A DNA stretch of 64,000 nt from Rariglobus hedericola. GTDB lineage: Bacteria; Verrucomicrobiota; Verrucomicrobiia; Opitutales; Opitutaceae. Shown here piece by piece: positions 1 through 8,121 of the stretch. Below the pieces are notes generated by a model, which did not search any database, was not told where the DNA came from, and saw only the letters and a list, made by a program, of their open reading frames with translations. Position numbers and translations under genes: made by a program. How positions within the stretch are numbered: position 1 is the first letter of the stretch; every line of letters begins with the position of its first letter. The stretch lies in contig NZ_VMBG01000002.1 of NCBI RefSeq assembly GCF_007559335.1, positions 62,001 through 126,000 on the forward strand, given 5' to 3'.

Positions 1-345
1 AAGCTCAGCCTGCGCGTTGGGCACGTAGACGTTGACGAGATAGTAATCGGCGAACTCCGCCGTGATCACGCGCCCCTCCTGGTCGTGTTCCTCGATGCCG
101 ATGCCGTAGAAAACATTGAGCGGCGCATGGCGCGTAAAAATCGCGGTGCCGCTGTAGCCCTTCTTCACGGCGGCGTTCCAGAACGCCGTGTAGCCCTTCG
201 GCCACTCGACATGCTGCACATCGCCGGGGTGGCACTTGGTCTCCTGCAGACAGATGACATCGGGGCCGTTGACGCCGAGGTGGTCGAGAAAGCCTTTTTG
301 CAGGACGGCGCGAAGGCCGTTCACGTTCCAAGAGACGAGTTTCAT
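1..345 (-). CDS. xth: Exodeoxyribonuclease III (partial, C-terminus off window)
   Basis: First 115 residues of an exonuclease III / AP endonuclease, which cleaves DNA 5' of abasic sites and degrades one strand of duplex DNA during base-excision repair. The start at 345 gives [13 protein letters not shown], the canonical N-terminus of the family. Visible family residues are Asn7, the metal-ligand Glu35 in LQETK, the [10 protein letters not shown] block at residues 63-72, and VNVYVPNAQ near the end. The gene runs off the left edge, so only about 45% of a typical 250-260 residue protein is present. It is divergent from the PLP-enzyme gene starting at 431. Family assignment is secure. Confidence 0.93.
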   Translation of the reverse strand, partial: MKLVSWNVNGLRAVLQKGFLDHLGVNGPDVICLQETKCHPGDVQHVEWPKGYTAFWNAAVKKGYSGTAIFTRHAPLNVFYGIGIEEHDQEGRVITAEFADYYLVNVYVPNAQAEL

Positions 346-430
346 GAAGCGCAAACGCTCCACGGTCCGCGGCGAGGTTTCAACCCTGAGGTTGCCAGCG
401 GGCGAGAGATTGCGCCATTTTCGCCGTTCC

Positions 431-1942
431 ATGTCCGTGTTCACCCACATCCCGCTCGGCCAACGTATTCCCGCCAGTCTGCACGGCGTCTCCGCCAGCC
501 TGCCCACGATGCGTGATGTCATCGGCTATGAGGAAAAAGATCCCGAGGTCACCCAACACATGACCTCCGGCTATCCTCGCTTCGTCGTGCACCCGTTCGC
601 CAAAAAAGCCGGCGCCCACCTCCTGCGCACCCTCGGGCTCGCGGGCAACGCCATCTGGCTCACCTCGTCCATCCGCGCCGCCGAGCAGCTTCGTATCCAC
701 CTCGGCGAACCCGCCGCGCTTCTGCCGACCACGGCCGCACTGACCGGCGTTACCTTCCCGGAAGACGCCACGCTCTCCTCGCGCGCCAAGACCTTTCTTC
801 AGCACAGCGGCATGTTCCTCTCCTCCCGCGAAGCCGAGGATTACCTGCTGCGCGTCGGCGAGCTCACCGCCGATCAGGCCCAGGTCGAAAAAGGCTTCGA
901 CGGCTACGCCCCCGCCAACGTGAAAGGCCACGTCGCCCGCTTCTACCAGCACGCCTCCGCCTCAGACGTGTTCCTCGCCACGAGTGGCATGAACGCCTTG
1001 GCCGCGTCCTTCCGCGTGGCCGCCGATCTGCAACGCCCGCTCGGTCGCACCCGTTGGCTCCAGCTGGGCTGGCTGTATCTCGACACCATCGCGATCCTTC
1101 AAAAGTTCACCGACACGCCCGCCGAGGACTACCTTTACCAGTCCAACGTCTTCGATCTGGCCGCGCTCAAACAGCTCTTCATCGAGCAGGGTTCCCGCAT
1201 CGCCGGCCTCATTACCGAGGTTCCGACGAATCCTCTGATCCAGACGCCGGACCTCGCCGCCATCGCCGCCCTGTGCCGCGAATACGGCGTGCTCCTGATC
1301 ATCGATCCGACCGTCGCCTCGCCACTCAACATCGACGTGCTCCCGCACGCCGACCTCGTGGCCAACTCCCTCACCAAATACACCGCCGGCGAAGGCGACG
1401 TGATTCTCGGTGCCGTGGTCGTCAACCCGCAGGGATCGTTCGCAGCCGAGTTCCGCACCCGCCTGCCGCACGCGTTGGAACCGGTTTACTCGCGCGACAT
1501 CGCCCGCCTCGCCTCGCAAATCGGCGACGCGCCCGCCCTCATGGCGCAGATCAACCGCACCACGCCCGCCGTCGTCGAGTTCCTGCGCACCCACCCGCGC
1601 ATCAAAGAACTCTACTGGTCGCTCCATCCCGACTCGCGCGAAAACTACCTCAAGATCGCCCGCTCTCCCGACGCCATCGGCAGCATGATCTCGTTCGTCG
1701 TCGATATGCCCGTCGCGAAGTTTTACGACCGCCTGCGTCTGCCCAAAGGCCCGAGCTTCGGCATGAAGAACACGCTGATCTGCCCGTTCATCTACCTCGC
1801 CCACTACGACCTCGTCACCAGCGAGGACGGCCGCGCCACACTCGCCGCCTCGGGGCTGCACCCGGAGCTGCTGCGCCTCTCCATCGGTTCCGAACCCGCC
1901 GAGGACATCATCGCCACGCTGGCCGAAGCACTGGCCGACTGA
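431..1942 (+). CDS. Cystathionine gamma-synthase-like PLP enzyme, long form
   Basis: Fold-type I PLP enzyme of the Cys/Met metabolism family (503 residues), probably acting in transsulfuration or homoserine-ester sulfhydrylation. Family features are the aspartate that contacts the pyridine nitrogen (IIDP, Asp292), the Schiff-base lysine Lys316 in [12 protein letters not shown], and EVPTNPL upstream. Bacterial MetB/MetC proteins have about 380-400 residues; this one has roughly 100 extra N-terminal residues including [13 protein letters not shown] and [11 protein letters not shown]. From memory these resemble the fungal Str2/YLL058W-type synthases more than MetB. The ATG at 431 was chosen because homologous sequence begins just after it; the frame stays open further upstream to 236, but that part overlaps exonuclease III on the other strand. 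The substrate cannot be read from sequence. Confidence 0.85.
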   Translation: MSVFTHIPLGQRIPASLHGVSASLPTMRDVIGYEEKDPEVTQHMTSGYPRFVVHPFAKKAGAHLLRTLGLAGNAIWLTSSIRAAEQLRIHLGEPAALLPTTAALTGVTFPEDATLSSRAKTFLQHSGMFLSSREAEDYLLRVGELTADQAQVEKGFDGYAPANVKGHVARFYQHASASDVFLATSGMNALAASFRVAADLQRPLGRTRWLQLGWLYLDTIAILQKFTDTPAEDYLYQSNVFDLAALKQLFIEQGSRIAGLITEVPTNPLIQTPDLAAIAALCREYGVLLIIDPTVASPLNIDVLPHADLVANSLTKYTAGEGDVILGAVVVNPQGSFAAEFRTRLPHALEPVYSRDIARLASQIGDAPALMAQINRTTPAVVEFLRTHPRIKELYWSLHPDSRENYLKIARSPDAIGSMISFVVDMPVAKFYDRLRLPKGPSFGMKNTLICPFIYLAHYDLVTSEDGRATLAASGLHPELLRLSIGSEPAEDIIATLAEALAD

Positions 1943-1956
1943 TCGCGCGCCCTGCG

Positions 1957-2232
1957 ATGACGACCGCGTCCTGCAAGCTCGCGATCAAAGCCCTCCCCAA
2001 CGCCCCGCGCAACGAACTCGCCGGCTGGCTCGGCGACACGCTGAAAGTCCGCGTCCACGCGCCGGCACTCGAAGGCCGCGCCAATGACGAGCTGTGCGCA
2101 TTCATCGCCGACACCCTCGCCCTCCCCCGCCGGGCCGTGACGGTTTTCCAAGGCGATAAATCCCGCCAAAAACTCCTTCATATCCAAGGCTTCACCTTCC
2201 CCGAAGTCCGCCAACGCCTCGACCCTTTGTAA
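1957..2232 (+). CDS. DUF167 / YggU family protein
   Basis: Small protein of 91 residues matching the DUF167 (YggU) family: LKVRVHAPALEGRAND followed by ALPRRAVTVFQGDKSRQKLLHI. Family members are small alpha/beta proteins of unknown biochemical role found across bacteria. The ATG at 1957 lies 14 nt after the preceding stop, so the two genes are probably co-transcribed. The stop codon TAA (2230-2232) is itself part of the left arm of an intergenic palindrome (2227-2247), so the gene ends inside the repeat. Family assignment is good; function unknown. Confidence 0.85.
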   Translation: MTTASCKLAIKALPNAPRNELAGWLGDTLKVRVHAPALEGRANDELCAFIADTLALPRRAVTVFQGDKSRQKLLHIQGFTFPEVRQRLDPL

Positions 2233-2247
2233 CTTAATAGGTTACAA
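2227..2247 (+). repeat. Palindrome copy 1 (GTAACTTAATAGGTTAC variant)
   Basis: Member of the seven-copy palindrome family, plus orientation. Arms TTGTAACTT and AGGTTACAA flank a short AAT centre; one position has changed from A to G, leaving a T/G pair. The left arm contains the TAA stop of the DUF167 gene. Confidence 0.85.
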
Positions 2248-2270
2248 TCCTCGCCTTCAGCCCTCCGCCA

Positions 2271-2295
2271 TTTTGTAACTTATTAAGTTACAAAA
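2271..2295 (-). repeat. Palindrome copy 2 (perfect, 25 bp)
   Basis: Perfect odd palindrome with 12-bp arms (TTTTGTAACTTA) around a central T at 2283, i.e. the minus orientation of the core GTAACTTAATAAGTTAC. It ends 8 nt beyond the stop of the MATE exporter and lies 46 bp centre to centre from copy 1. Confidence 0.95.
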
Positions 2296-2303
2296 ATCCG
2301 AAA

Positions 2304-3626
2304 CTACTTCGTCAGGCGTAAGAAACGGGCGGCTAAAAGCACAGCGGCGATGGCTAGGCCCACCGCTAGGCCAACCCAGATGCCCACCGCGCCCAAGCTC
2401 GTGTGCAACCCTAGCAGATACCCGCCGGGAATCGCCAGGAGCCAGTAAGCGATGAACGAAATCGTCGCCGGCACGCGCACATCGGCCAGTCCGCGCAACG
2501 CCCCCGAGCCGATTACTTGCGCGCCGTCGAAGAGCTGGAAAATCGCCGCCACCACGAGAAGTTTTGCCGCCAGGGCAACCACTCCGGGATCGTTCACAAA
2601 CCCTCCCGCCAACCACGGTCCGAACACCGCAAAGCCGATGGCAGAAACGCTCATGATCGCGATGGCCGTGACCAGCCCGCCGGTGGCGATCGGTCGCAGC
2701 AACTCATGCCGCCCCTCGCCCACCGCTTTGCCCACCCGCATACCCACCGCCATCGAAATCCCCAGCGGGAACATGAACATGAACGCGGCGCAACTGAGCG
2801 CGATCTGATGCGCCGCCAATGCCTCCGCTCCGATCCAGCCCATCATCAGCGCCGCCATCATAAACGCACCGACCTCGAAAAACAGCATCACCGCCGCCGG
2901 CACTCCGATCACCAGCATTTCGCGAAACCGGCGCGCCTGCAGTCCGCGCCACCAGGTATCCGGCCACGCACTACGGAAGCCCGTCGCCCGGCGCAGCCAC
3001 AAGATGATCGCGACGACCACGATCACTCGCGATGCCAGCGTGGCCCAACCCGCGCCCGCCAATCCCAGCGCGGGAGCCCCCCAGTGGCCATAAATCAGCA
3101 CCCAGTTCAGCACGACGTTGAGCGCCACGCCGCCGAGCATGATAAACATCGGCACCCACGGACGCCCCAACGCCTCCGCAAATTGCCGGAACACCTGAAA
3201 CACCAAAGTCGGCAGGATCGACGCGGTGATCAGCACGTAGAACGGGTTGACCGCCGCGAGCACTTCGGGCGGCTGGCCGAGCCGGTGAAACCACCCCATC
3301 AGCCCGAGCATCAGCGCGAATTCCACGAGTCCCGCGATCACGCCCAACGCCACGCCGTGCTGAAGCCAGCGTGCGCCCGCCTGATCGTCGCTCGCCCCGT
3401 GCTCGCGCGAAACCAGCACCGCGACCGGCAGCAACAACCCCAAGCCGACCACAAAAAATACCGAAAACACGCCGCTCGCAAAAGCCGACGCAGCCAATGG
3501 CACGGCTCCGAGGCGGCCGATCATCACGCTGTCGGTCACGCCCATGAGCATCTGGCTCACCTGTCCCACGATGATGGGCAGTGCGAGGCGCAGAGTGGCT
3601 CGGGCTTCTCGGAAATACACGGACAT
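2304..3626 (-). CDS. MATE family multidrug/metabolite exporter
   Basis: Inner-membrane cation-coupled antiporter of the MATE family, 440 residues, close to the usual 440-460, with about 12 hydrophobic segments. The N-terminus LALPIIVGQVSQMLMGVTDSVMIGRLG is a textbook MATE/NorM start region, and the two-fold repeat is visible in the second half. The ATG at 3626 gives the complete first helix. The gene stands alone between unrelated genes but is bracketed by two copies of the intergenic palindrome, one 8 nt past its stop (2271-2295) and one about 80 bp upstream of its start (3709-3729), both in the gene's own orientation. Substrate is unknown; such pumps export cationic compounds or metabolites. 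Confidence 0.92.
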   Translation of the reverse strand: MSVYFREARATLRLALPIIVGQVSQMLMGVTDSVMIGRLGAVPLAASAFASGVFSVFFVVGLGLLLPVAVLVSREHGASDDQAGARWLQHGVALGVIAGLVEFALMLGLMGWFHRLGQPPEVLAAVNPFYVLITASILPTLVFQVFRQFAEALGRPWVPMFIMLGGVALNVVLNWVLIYGHWGAPALGLAGAGWATLASRVIVVVAIILWLRRATGFRSAWPDTWWRGLQARRFREMLVIGVPAAVMLFFEVGAFMMAALMMGWIGAEALAAHQIALSCAAFMFMFPLGISMAVGMRVGKAVGEGRHELLRPIATGGLVTAIAIMSVSAIGFAVFGPWLAGGFVNDPGVVALAAKLLVVAAIFQLFDGAQVIGSGALRGLADVRVPATISFIAYWLLAIPGGYLLGLHTSLGAVGIWVGLAVGLAIAAVLLAARFLRLTK

Positions 3627-3916
3627 GCGGATAAATCCTATTCCTGCCCACCCAAGTCAAAGACCCAATGACGCCACCTTTCCTTGAGCCGTTTTTGGCC
3701 AAGCCAACTTGTAACTTATTAAGTTACAAATATGCATTTCTCGTTACTAATAAATTGTTTATTTAGTGATAAAATCACGATCTGAAGCGTCCCGATAGGA
3801 TCGGCTGATCTCAGATCAAAGCGGGGGGCCTTCTTTCAGTCAGAGGGCTCGTTACGACAATCGGGTTGCGACGGGAACTCTGGCTACGCAGCGTCAGTCC
3901 CATCGTTTATCAACTT
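3627..3916. other. Intergenic region between divergent MATE and lipoprotein genes
   Basis: This 290-bp gap holds palindrome copy 3 and, to its right, unusually AT-rich sequence (about 3731-3775). Two further short palindromes are visible: GTGATAAAATCAC at 3766-3778 and TGATCTCAGATCA at 3806-3818, both of a size suited to dimeric regulators. I see no gene here. Promoters for both flanking genes must lie in it. Confidence 0.6.
3709..3729 (-). repeat. Palindrome copy 3
   Basis: Perfect 21-bp odd palindrome with arms TTGTAACTTA around a central T at 3719, in minus orientation. It sits about 80 bp upstream of the MATE start codon, in the probable promoter region. Confidence 0.93.
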
Positions 3917-4270
3917 ATGCACACTTCCCTGCGCTCCGCTTTGATCATTGGCAGTCTCGTTGGAATGACCGGCTTCATGTCGGGTTGCTCCACCACGGAC
4001 GGCAAGTCCGCCACCAATCCGCGTCAGCCCGGTCCAGCCATCGGCCAGGGCGTGGGCGCGGTGGTCGGCTCGGTCGGCGGCAATGTCGTCGGCGCCGGCG
4101 TCGGTGTGGTCGAGGGCGCTTCCAGTGCCGCGAAAGGCGTGTTCACCAACGAGCCGCGCGTCGTGCGCGTGTGGCGCACCGAAACCACCAGCGACGGCCG
4201 CACCATTCAGGTGCCCTACGAGATTCTCGTGGACCAATACGGTCGTCCGATTGGCGATAAAAAGAAGTAA
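3917..4270 (+). CDS. Small glycine-rich lipoprotein
   Basis: Predicted lipoprotein of 117 residues. A hydrophobic signal sequence ends in the lipobox FMSGC, so the mature protein would be lipidated on Cys near residue 24. Residues about 40-75 are rich in Gly/Val/Ala with spaced glycines (AIGQGVGAVVGSVGGNVVG), resembling the glycine-zipper regions of membrane-associated lipoproteins. The C-terminal part (VPYEILVDQYGRPIGDKKK) is hydrophilic. The ATG at 3917 was preferred over one at 3866 because it directly begins the signal peptide. I do not recognise a named family. It is convergent with the LpoB-like gene and shares a bidirectional terminator with it. Confidence 0.75.
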   Translation: MHTSLRSALIIGSLVGMTGFMSGCSTTDGKSATNPRQPGPAIGQGVGAVVGSVGGNVVGAGVGVVEGASSAAKGVFTNEPRVVRVWRTETTSDGRTIQVPYEILVDQYGRPIGDKKK

Positions 4271-4354
4271 GCGGCGAACGCCGGTGGGTAGCTTCTCATC
4301 ACGCATCTGTAGCGCTTCAAATAAAACTGTAGCCATCGGATTTGCTTTGAGGAG

Positions 4355-4374
4355 GACGGACCTTCAGGTCCGTC
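4355..4374. repeat. GC-rich stem-loop (GACGGACC-TTCA-GGTCCGTC)
   Basis: Perfect 8-bp stem with a 4-nt TTCA loop in the 225-bp gap between convergent genes. A related, imperfect hairpin (GGTCCGACC...GGTC) follows about 45 bp later. This has the look of a REP-like intergenic element, but there is only one locus in the window. Confidence 0.5.
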
Positions 4375-4438
4375 ACCGTAACCATTTGGCGAATTTCATG
4401 ATGGTCTGGCCGGGAGGTCCGACCTTCTTTCCGGTCAC

Positions 4439-4476
4439 AAAAAAGCCGTCCCGCGAACTGCGGGACGGCTTTTTGT
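4439..4476. terminator. Bidirectional intrinsic terminator
   Basis: Ten-bp GC stem GCCGTCCCGC / GCGGGACGGC with a 5-nt loop, flanked by an A-run on the left and a T-run on the right, so it can terminate both the plus-strand lipoprotein gene and the minus-strand LpoB-like operon that converge here. Confidence 0.92.
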
Positions 4477-4495
4477 TTTCGCGTCGAGCGCCGGA

Positions 4496-5101
4496 TTACC
4501 AGCCGACGGCGGACTTCTTGGACTGCTTGGCGATCTCGCGGTCTTCTTCCCAGACGGTGAGGCCGGTCTTCACGTTGATGAGCGACATCTGGAACGTGTA
4601 AGTGTTCTGGGTGACGCCGTTGAGACGGTCGACCTGCTGGATGAGCTTCGCGTAGAGCGTGAAGTGCGGGGCGATGACCTTGGCCTTCTTGCCAGTGGTC
4701 ATTTCATCGAGCTCGGCGGCCTCGGAGGCAACGACGGCGCGCTCGCCGAGGCCCATCGTGTTCGTGATGGCGACCTTGCCGGTCTGGGTGAGGGCGACGC
4801 GGATCTTCTTGATGAGGAGATCGGTGTCGACGTTCAGCTGGGTGTTGTTGAGCACGCGGTCGATCGCGAGGACGGCGGGCTGCGACGGAGCGCGGTCAAG
4901 GGCGCCGGAGGTGAGCAGCGAGTTGATCAGCTGGTCGGCGGCATTGGACCAGTCCTGGGAGTTGATCCCGGCGGTGTTGAGGGCCTGCGGGCCGCTGGCG
5001 TCGACGTTGCGAACCTGCGCCGATTGGCAGCCGGAGAACACGAAGGCGACGGGTGCGAGCACGCCGGCGAGAAGAGCGGTTTTGAAGCGGAGTGTGGTCA
5101 T
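4496..5101 (-). CDS. lpoB: LpoB-like penicillin-binding protein activator lipoprotein
   Basis: Predicted outer-membrane lipoprotein, 201 residues, of the LpoB / CsgG-related family. In Enterobacteria LpoB reaches through the periplasm to activate the peptidoglycan synthase PBP1b. The signal peptide ends in FSGC (lipobox). The conserved region runs from SQDWSNAADQLINSLL to the C-terminal INVKTGLTVWEEDREIAKQ, the usual LpoB ending. The start at 5101 was chosen over an upstream in-frame codon because it begins the signal peptide. It is the last gene of a three-gene unit with a YcfL-like and a COG3014 lipoprotein; the ycfL-lpoB pairing also occurs in E. coli. Whether it acts on a PBP here is inference. 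Confidence 0.8.
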   Translation of the reverse strand: MTTLRFKTALLAGVLAPVAFVFSGCQSAQVRNVDASGPQALNTAGINSQDWSNAADQLINSLLTSGALDRAPSQPAVLAIDRVLNNTQLNVDTDLLIKKIRVALTQTGKVAITNTMGLGERAVVASEAAELDEMTTGKKAKVIAPHFTLYAKLIQQVDRLNGVTQNTYTFQMSLINVKTGLTVWEEDREIAKQSKKSAVGW

Positions 5102-5123
5102 GTGGAAAAAAGGGACGTGGAAA

Positions 5124-5549
5124 TTATTCACTGAGTTTCAGGACGAAATCAACCGCGCGGGGGTTGACCGCAACGGTGGAGATGGTGGTGGTTTCGCGAC
5201 CGAGGATGGTGATGGTCTTCCAGGACTCGTTGGGCGAGCCGATGGACATGCCGGTATCGCTGACCCACTCGAACTTGTAGCGCACGGTGCGGGGGTTGTT
5301 CTTCAAGTTCTCCAGCGTGGCCTGCACCTTGAGGAGGTTGCCGGAGACGGTGTCCTGATTCACCGAGTTGACGCGCACAGTGCGGGCGAGGGTGTTGTCG
5401 GTGACGACGCGTTTGTCGGAAATGTAGTTGGGCGTGGCCACCGGCTGGGCGCGTTCAACGCTGTTCACATTGGTGGCGCAACCGGAGAGGGCGACGAGCG
5501 CACCGGCGACCAGAAGGCTGCCGACGAGGAGACGGGGGGATGTTTTCAT
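5124..5549 (-). CDS. YcfL family (DUF1425) lipoprotein
   Basis: Lipoprotein of 141 residues with signal peptide ending ALSGC. The body, from RVNSVNQDTVSGNLLKVQ to LENLKNNPRTVRYKFEWVSD and the C-terminal AVDFVLKLSE, fits the DUF1425/YcfL family, an immunoglobulin-like fold predicted to be periplasmic. Its start overlaps the stop of the upstream COG3014 gene by 4 nt (ATGA), and the LpoB-like gene begins 22 nt downstream of its stop, so the three are almost certainly one transcript. Role unknown; its conserved pairing with LpoB suggests the envelope or peptidoglycan synthesis. Confidence 0.82.
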   Translation of the reverse strand: MKTSPRLLVGSLLVAGALVALSGCATNVNSVERAQPVATPNYISDKRVVTDNTLARTVRVNSVNQDTVSGNLLKVQATLENLKNNPRTVRYKFEWVSDTGMSIGSPNESWKTITILGRETTTISTVAVNPRAVDFVLKLSE

Positions 5550-7108
5550 TTGAGGAGGATTTGAGAAACGAGAAGGGGGGCGGTCGAGGAGACGCTTTTC
5601 ACATAGACCACATTAACCACGCCGGGGTCCAAAGTAATTGTTTTGGTCTGGGTGCCGGTGGTGAGGGTGAGCTGGCGGTCGGCCGGCGTGGCGATGCGGG
5701 CGTATTGGAACTCCTTGGGGAGCGTGATCCAAGTGCGCGTGTCGGCGATGTTGGTCGAGGCGTTGAGAACAGTCATGGTAACGCTGCCGATGAGACCGGC
5801 CATCGCGCTCTGGTCGCTCAACTGCTTCTGCACCGTGGCCTGGATGATCGCCTTGGTCGCGGTCGACACGAGGGTCTTGGTCAGGATGGTGGGCCACTCG
5901 TTTTTGAAGTCGTTGGCCACGACGCTGTCCATGCTGGCAATCGTGGCGGTGGCGGCGGATTGACCGCCGGCGGTCACGGTCAGGCTGGAGGCATAGTCAC
6001 CGTTGAACTTGAGCTTGGGGAAGGCCGCGCCGACGTAGGCGAGGCGGCTGGTCACGATGAAGGTGGGGATGTCGATGCGGATCTGGTCGCGCTCGGGGCC
6101 GGTGCCGGTTTCGAAGATGACGTAGGTGAGGTTTTCCGGAGCCTTGCCCTCGGCGGCGGCGGCGCCGAGATCGCGGTCGGCGATGACGTAGGGATTCTCG
6201 GGGACGAGGCTGGCGAGGCGCTCGAAGGACTTGCGACCGCGCTCCCAATCGGCGCCGTTTTCACCGGCGATGGAGAAGAACAGACCGTCGAGGAAAACCG
6301 CGAACGGGTTCACATAATCACCGTAGGCCTTGATCGGCGCGGTGGACTCGGCGAGAGCCTGATTAAGGGCGGGGCCGGTCTTGGGATCGGCCTGGGCTTT
6401 ATCGACGTCGTAGGAAGCGGTCTGGCCTTTCTCATCTTCAACTTTGCCTTCGCGGGCTTTGTCGGCCTCAGCCTGGGCTTCGGCGATACGCTTCTGGTTG
6501 ATATCGACGGCATCGCGCTGGCGCTGGAGGGAGCGATTCAACTCCACGCGGGCGGCGTCGCGCTGGCCCATCTGGAGGTAGTTGAGCGCCTTGTAGGCGT
6601 TCATAAGGACCTTGTCGTAAGCGCGGCCACGATAGGGAATGTTAGCCTGATTCGTGACGATCGAGAACGCCTCGGAGCCGACCTTCAACTTGGCTTGTTC
6701 CTCCCAATAATTCACGCGCTCTTCCGCCTGATCGAAGGCGGTGTTGGAACGTTTCGCGTAGCCAGCGGCGATCTCGGTGTGCGTGGGCGCGACGGGCACC
6801 GGCTCGGCCGGATCCTTCGGAGCGGCGACGGGCGGATGCGGGAGCTGGGTCTCGTCGGCGAGCACGGCCATGCGCAAGGTCGCGCCTTGCTCGAGGCGCC
6901 AGAGGAGCTCGTCTTTGCCACCGGCTTTGGAGGCGGCCTCCTTATCGGCGCTGGCGACGGCCGAAGCGATGCTCGCATTACGGAAGGAACTGGCGAGATC
7001 GGCGGACTGTTGCTGGTAGGTCTGACAGCCTGAGGCGAGGAGCAGGAGCGCGGCGGCTCCGGTAAACTGCGCAATCTGGCGTGCGCGTGCGGTCGATTTC
7101 ATGGACAT
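5546..7108 (-). CDS. COG3014 family lipoprotein
   Basis: Predicted lipoprotein of 520 residues; the signal peptide ends in LASGC. The middle (about residues 115-215: helical, with NAYKALNYLQMGQRDAARVELNRSLQRQRDAV) looks like TPR helices, followed by a charged helical segment and a beta-rich C-terminal half. This arrangement and the neighbours (YcfL, LpoB) match the uncharacterised COG3014 family. First gene of the three-gene unit; a terminator lies just upstream, separating it from the CsgG-like gene. A second possible start is at 7102 (MKSTARARQ); no clear ribosome-binding site distinguishes them. Function is unknown. Confidence 0.75.
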   Translation of the reverse strand: MSMKSTARARQIAQFTGAAALLLLASGCQTYQQQSADLASSFRNASIASAVASADKEAASKAGGKDELLWRLEQGATLRMAVLADETQLPHPPVAAPKDPAEPVPVAPTHTEIAAGYAKRSNTAFDQAEERVNYWEEQAKLKVGSEAFSIVTNQANIPYRGRAYDKVLMNAYKALNYLQMGQRDAARVELNRSLQRQRDAVDINQKRIAEAQAEADKAREGKVEDEKGQTASYDVDKAQADPKTGPALNQALAESTAPIKAYGDYVNPFAVFLDGLFFSIAGENGADWERGRKSFERLASLVPENPYVIADRDLGAAAAEGKAPENLTYVIFETGTGPERDQIRIDIPTFIVTSRLAYVGAAFPKLKFNGDYASSLTVTAGGQSAATATIASMDSVVANDFKNEWPTILTKTLVSTATKAIIQATVQKQLSDQSAMAGLIGSVTMTVLNASTNIADTRTWITLPKEFQYARIATPADRQLTLTTGTQTKTITLDPGVVNVVYVKSVSSTAPLLVSQILLK

Positions 7109-7149
7109 GAGTTGCGTGTTGAAGCGGAGAAAAACGGGAGCGGTTGATT

Positions 7150-7189
7150 AAAAAAGGCCGCCCGCCTCGGTGCGACGAAGGCGGGCGGC
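7150..7189 (-). terminator. Intrinsic terminator after CsgG-like gene
   Basis: Stem GCCGCCCGCC / GGCGGGCGGC with a 13-nt loop; read on the minus strand it is followed by CTTTTTT. It lies 19 nt beyond the stop of the CsgG-like gene and divides the five-gene lipoprotein region into two transcripts. Confidence 0.9.
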
Positions 7190-7208
7190 TGGCGAAAAAC
7201 GGCCGGGA

Positions 7209-8099
7209 TTATTCAGCCTCGGGATCGGCGACGTCGGTCTTCAGGCGGACCAGCGCGAGTTTATCGATGCCGGTGTCCTCGACGATTTCGGCCTGCGAGT
7301 TCTGCGGCGTGACGCGCGAGATCTTGACGGTGCCGACGGGCACTTCCTCTCGGCTCTTGTCGCCGGTGTCGGGATCGACGAGGTCTTCGCCGAGGATGAA
7401 CACTTCCCACACCTGGCCGACCTTGATGCCGGAGGTGTCATTGCGATTGATGGTCACGAGCTTGTCGCGCTTGGCGAGCACGCGGGCCGGGAACACGGCG
7501 TCGGACACGCGGGCCGAGATCTTCTGGGCCATCTCGCGGGTGATATCGATCAGGAGAACATCGCTGGACTCGCCCACCTTCTCGGTGGTGTTGCCCGACA
7601 GCGAATCGGCCTGGCGGCGCGAGACCTGGAAGTTCGTGCTGGCGACGGCGCGCTGGGTGGCGACCTCCGTGATCTTGGCGACGGCGGAGAGCTCGATAAC
7701 GCGGGCGGTCACGGTCTTGCCGAGGGAGGCGAGCTTGCGGGTCTCCATGCGGTCATTGAAACCGTCGATGCGGATGGTGAGGAGGTAGTCGGCCTGGTTG
7801 AACTGGAAGGCGGCACCGGACGCGCCGGCCTCCTTCGCGAGGGCGTCGGCATCGGAACGCTCGAGCACCTCGAAGCGCTTGGAGTTGAGCACGCGATCAT
7901 AGACCTGCGAGTCGAGCGCCTCGATCACGCTGGAGAGCGACAGGCCGACACCCTGCGTGGCCATGCGGGCCTTCACGGAATCGGTCGCGGCGATCTTGGT
8001 GATCGCGATTTTTTTCTTCGAAGGCGCGTCCTGCGCGGAGAGGCCGCCAACTAGGGCGACGCCGAGGGCGAGAATGGAGAGAATGCGGGAGAATTTCAT
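7209..8099 (-). CDS. CsgG/LpoB-like exported protein
   Basis: Secreted protein of 296 residues with a signal peptide (MKFSRILSILALGVALVGG, cleavage near LSAQD). The region from SLSSVIEALDSQVYDRVL to KRFEVLERSDADAL and DYLLTIRIDGFNDR is the CsgG / LpoB / TolB-N-like pattern of an alpha/beta domain that detects or forms outer-membrane assemblies. The C-terminal part (VLAKRDKLVTINRND...VGQVWEVFILGEDLVDP) is beta-rich and occurs in related CsgG-type proteins. No lipobox is seen. The start at 8099 begins the signal peptide; upstream in-frame sequence lacks one. It follows the PEGA-domain gene by 22 nt and precedes a strong terminator, so the two form an operon. Exact role unknown. Confidence 0.72.
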   Translation of the reverse strand: MKFSRILSILALGVALVGGLSAQDAPSKKKIAITKIAATDSVKARMATQGVGLSLSSVIEALDSQVYDRVLNSKRFEVLERSDADALAKEAGASGAAFQFNQADYLLTIRIDGFNDRMETRKLASLGKTVTARVIELSAVAKITEVATQRAVASTNFQVSRRQADSLSGNTTEKVGESSDVLLIDITREMAQKISARVSDAVFPARVLAKRDKLVTINRNDTSGIKVGQVWEVFILGEDLVDPDTGDKSREEVPVGTVKISRVTPQNSQAEIVEDTGIDKLALVRLKTDVADPEAE

Positions 8100-8121
8100 G
8101 ACGTGGAAATTTGAAATTAAA

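Noticed and set aside
5540-7033. Plus-strand open frame of 497 codons opposite the COG3014 gene
   Set aside because: Shadow frame; the minus-strand protein has a lipobox and operon context.
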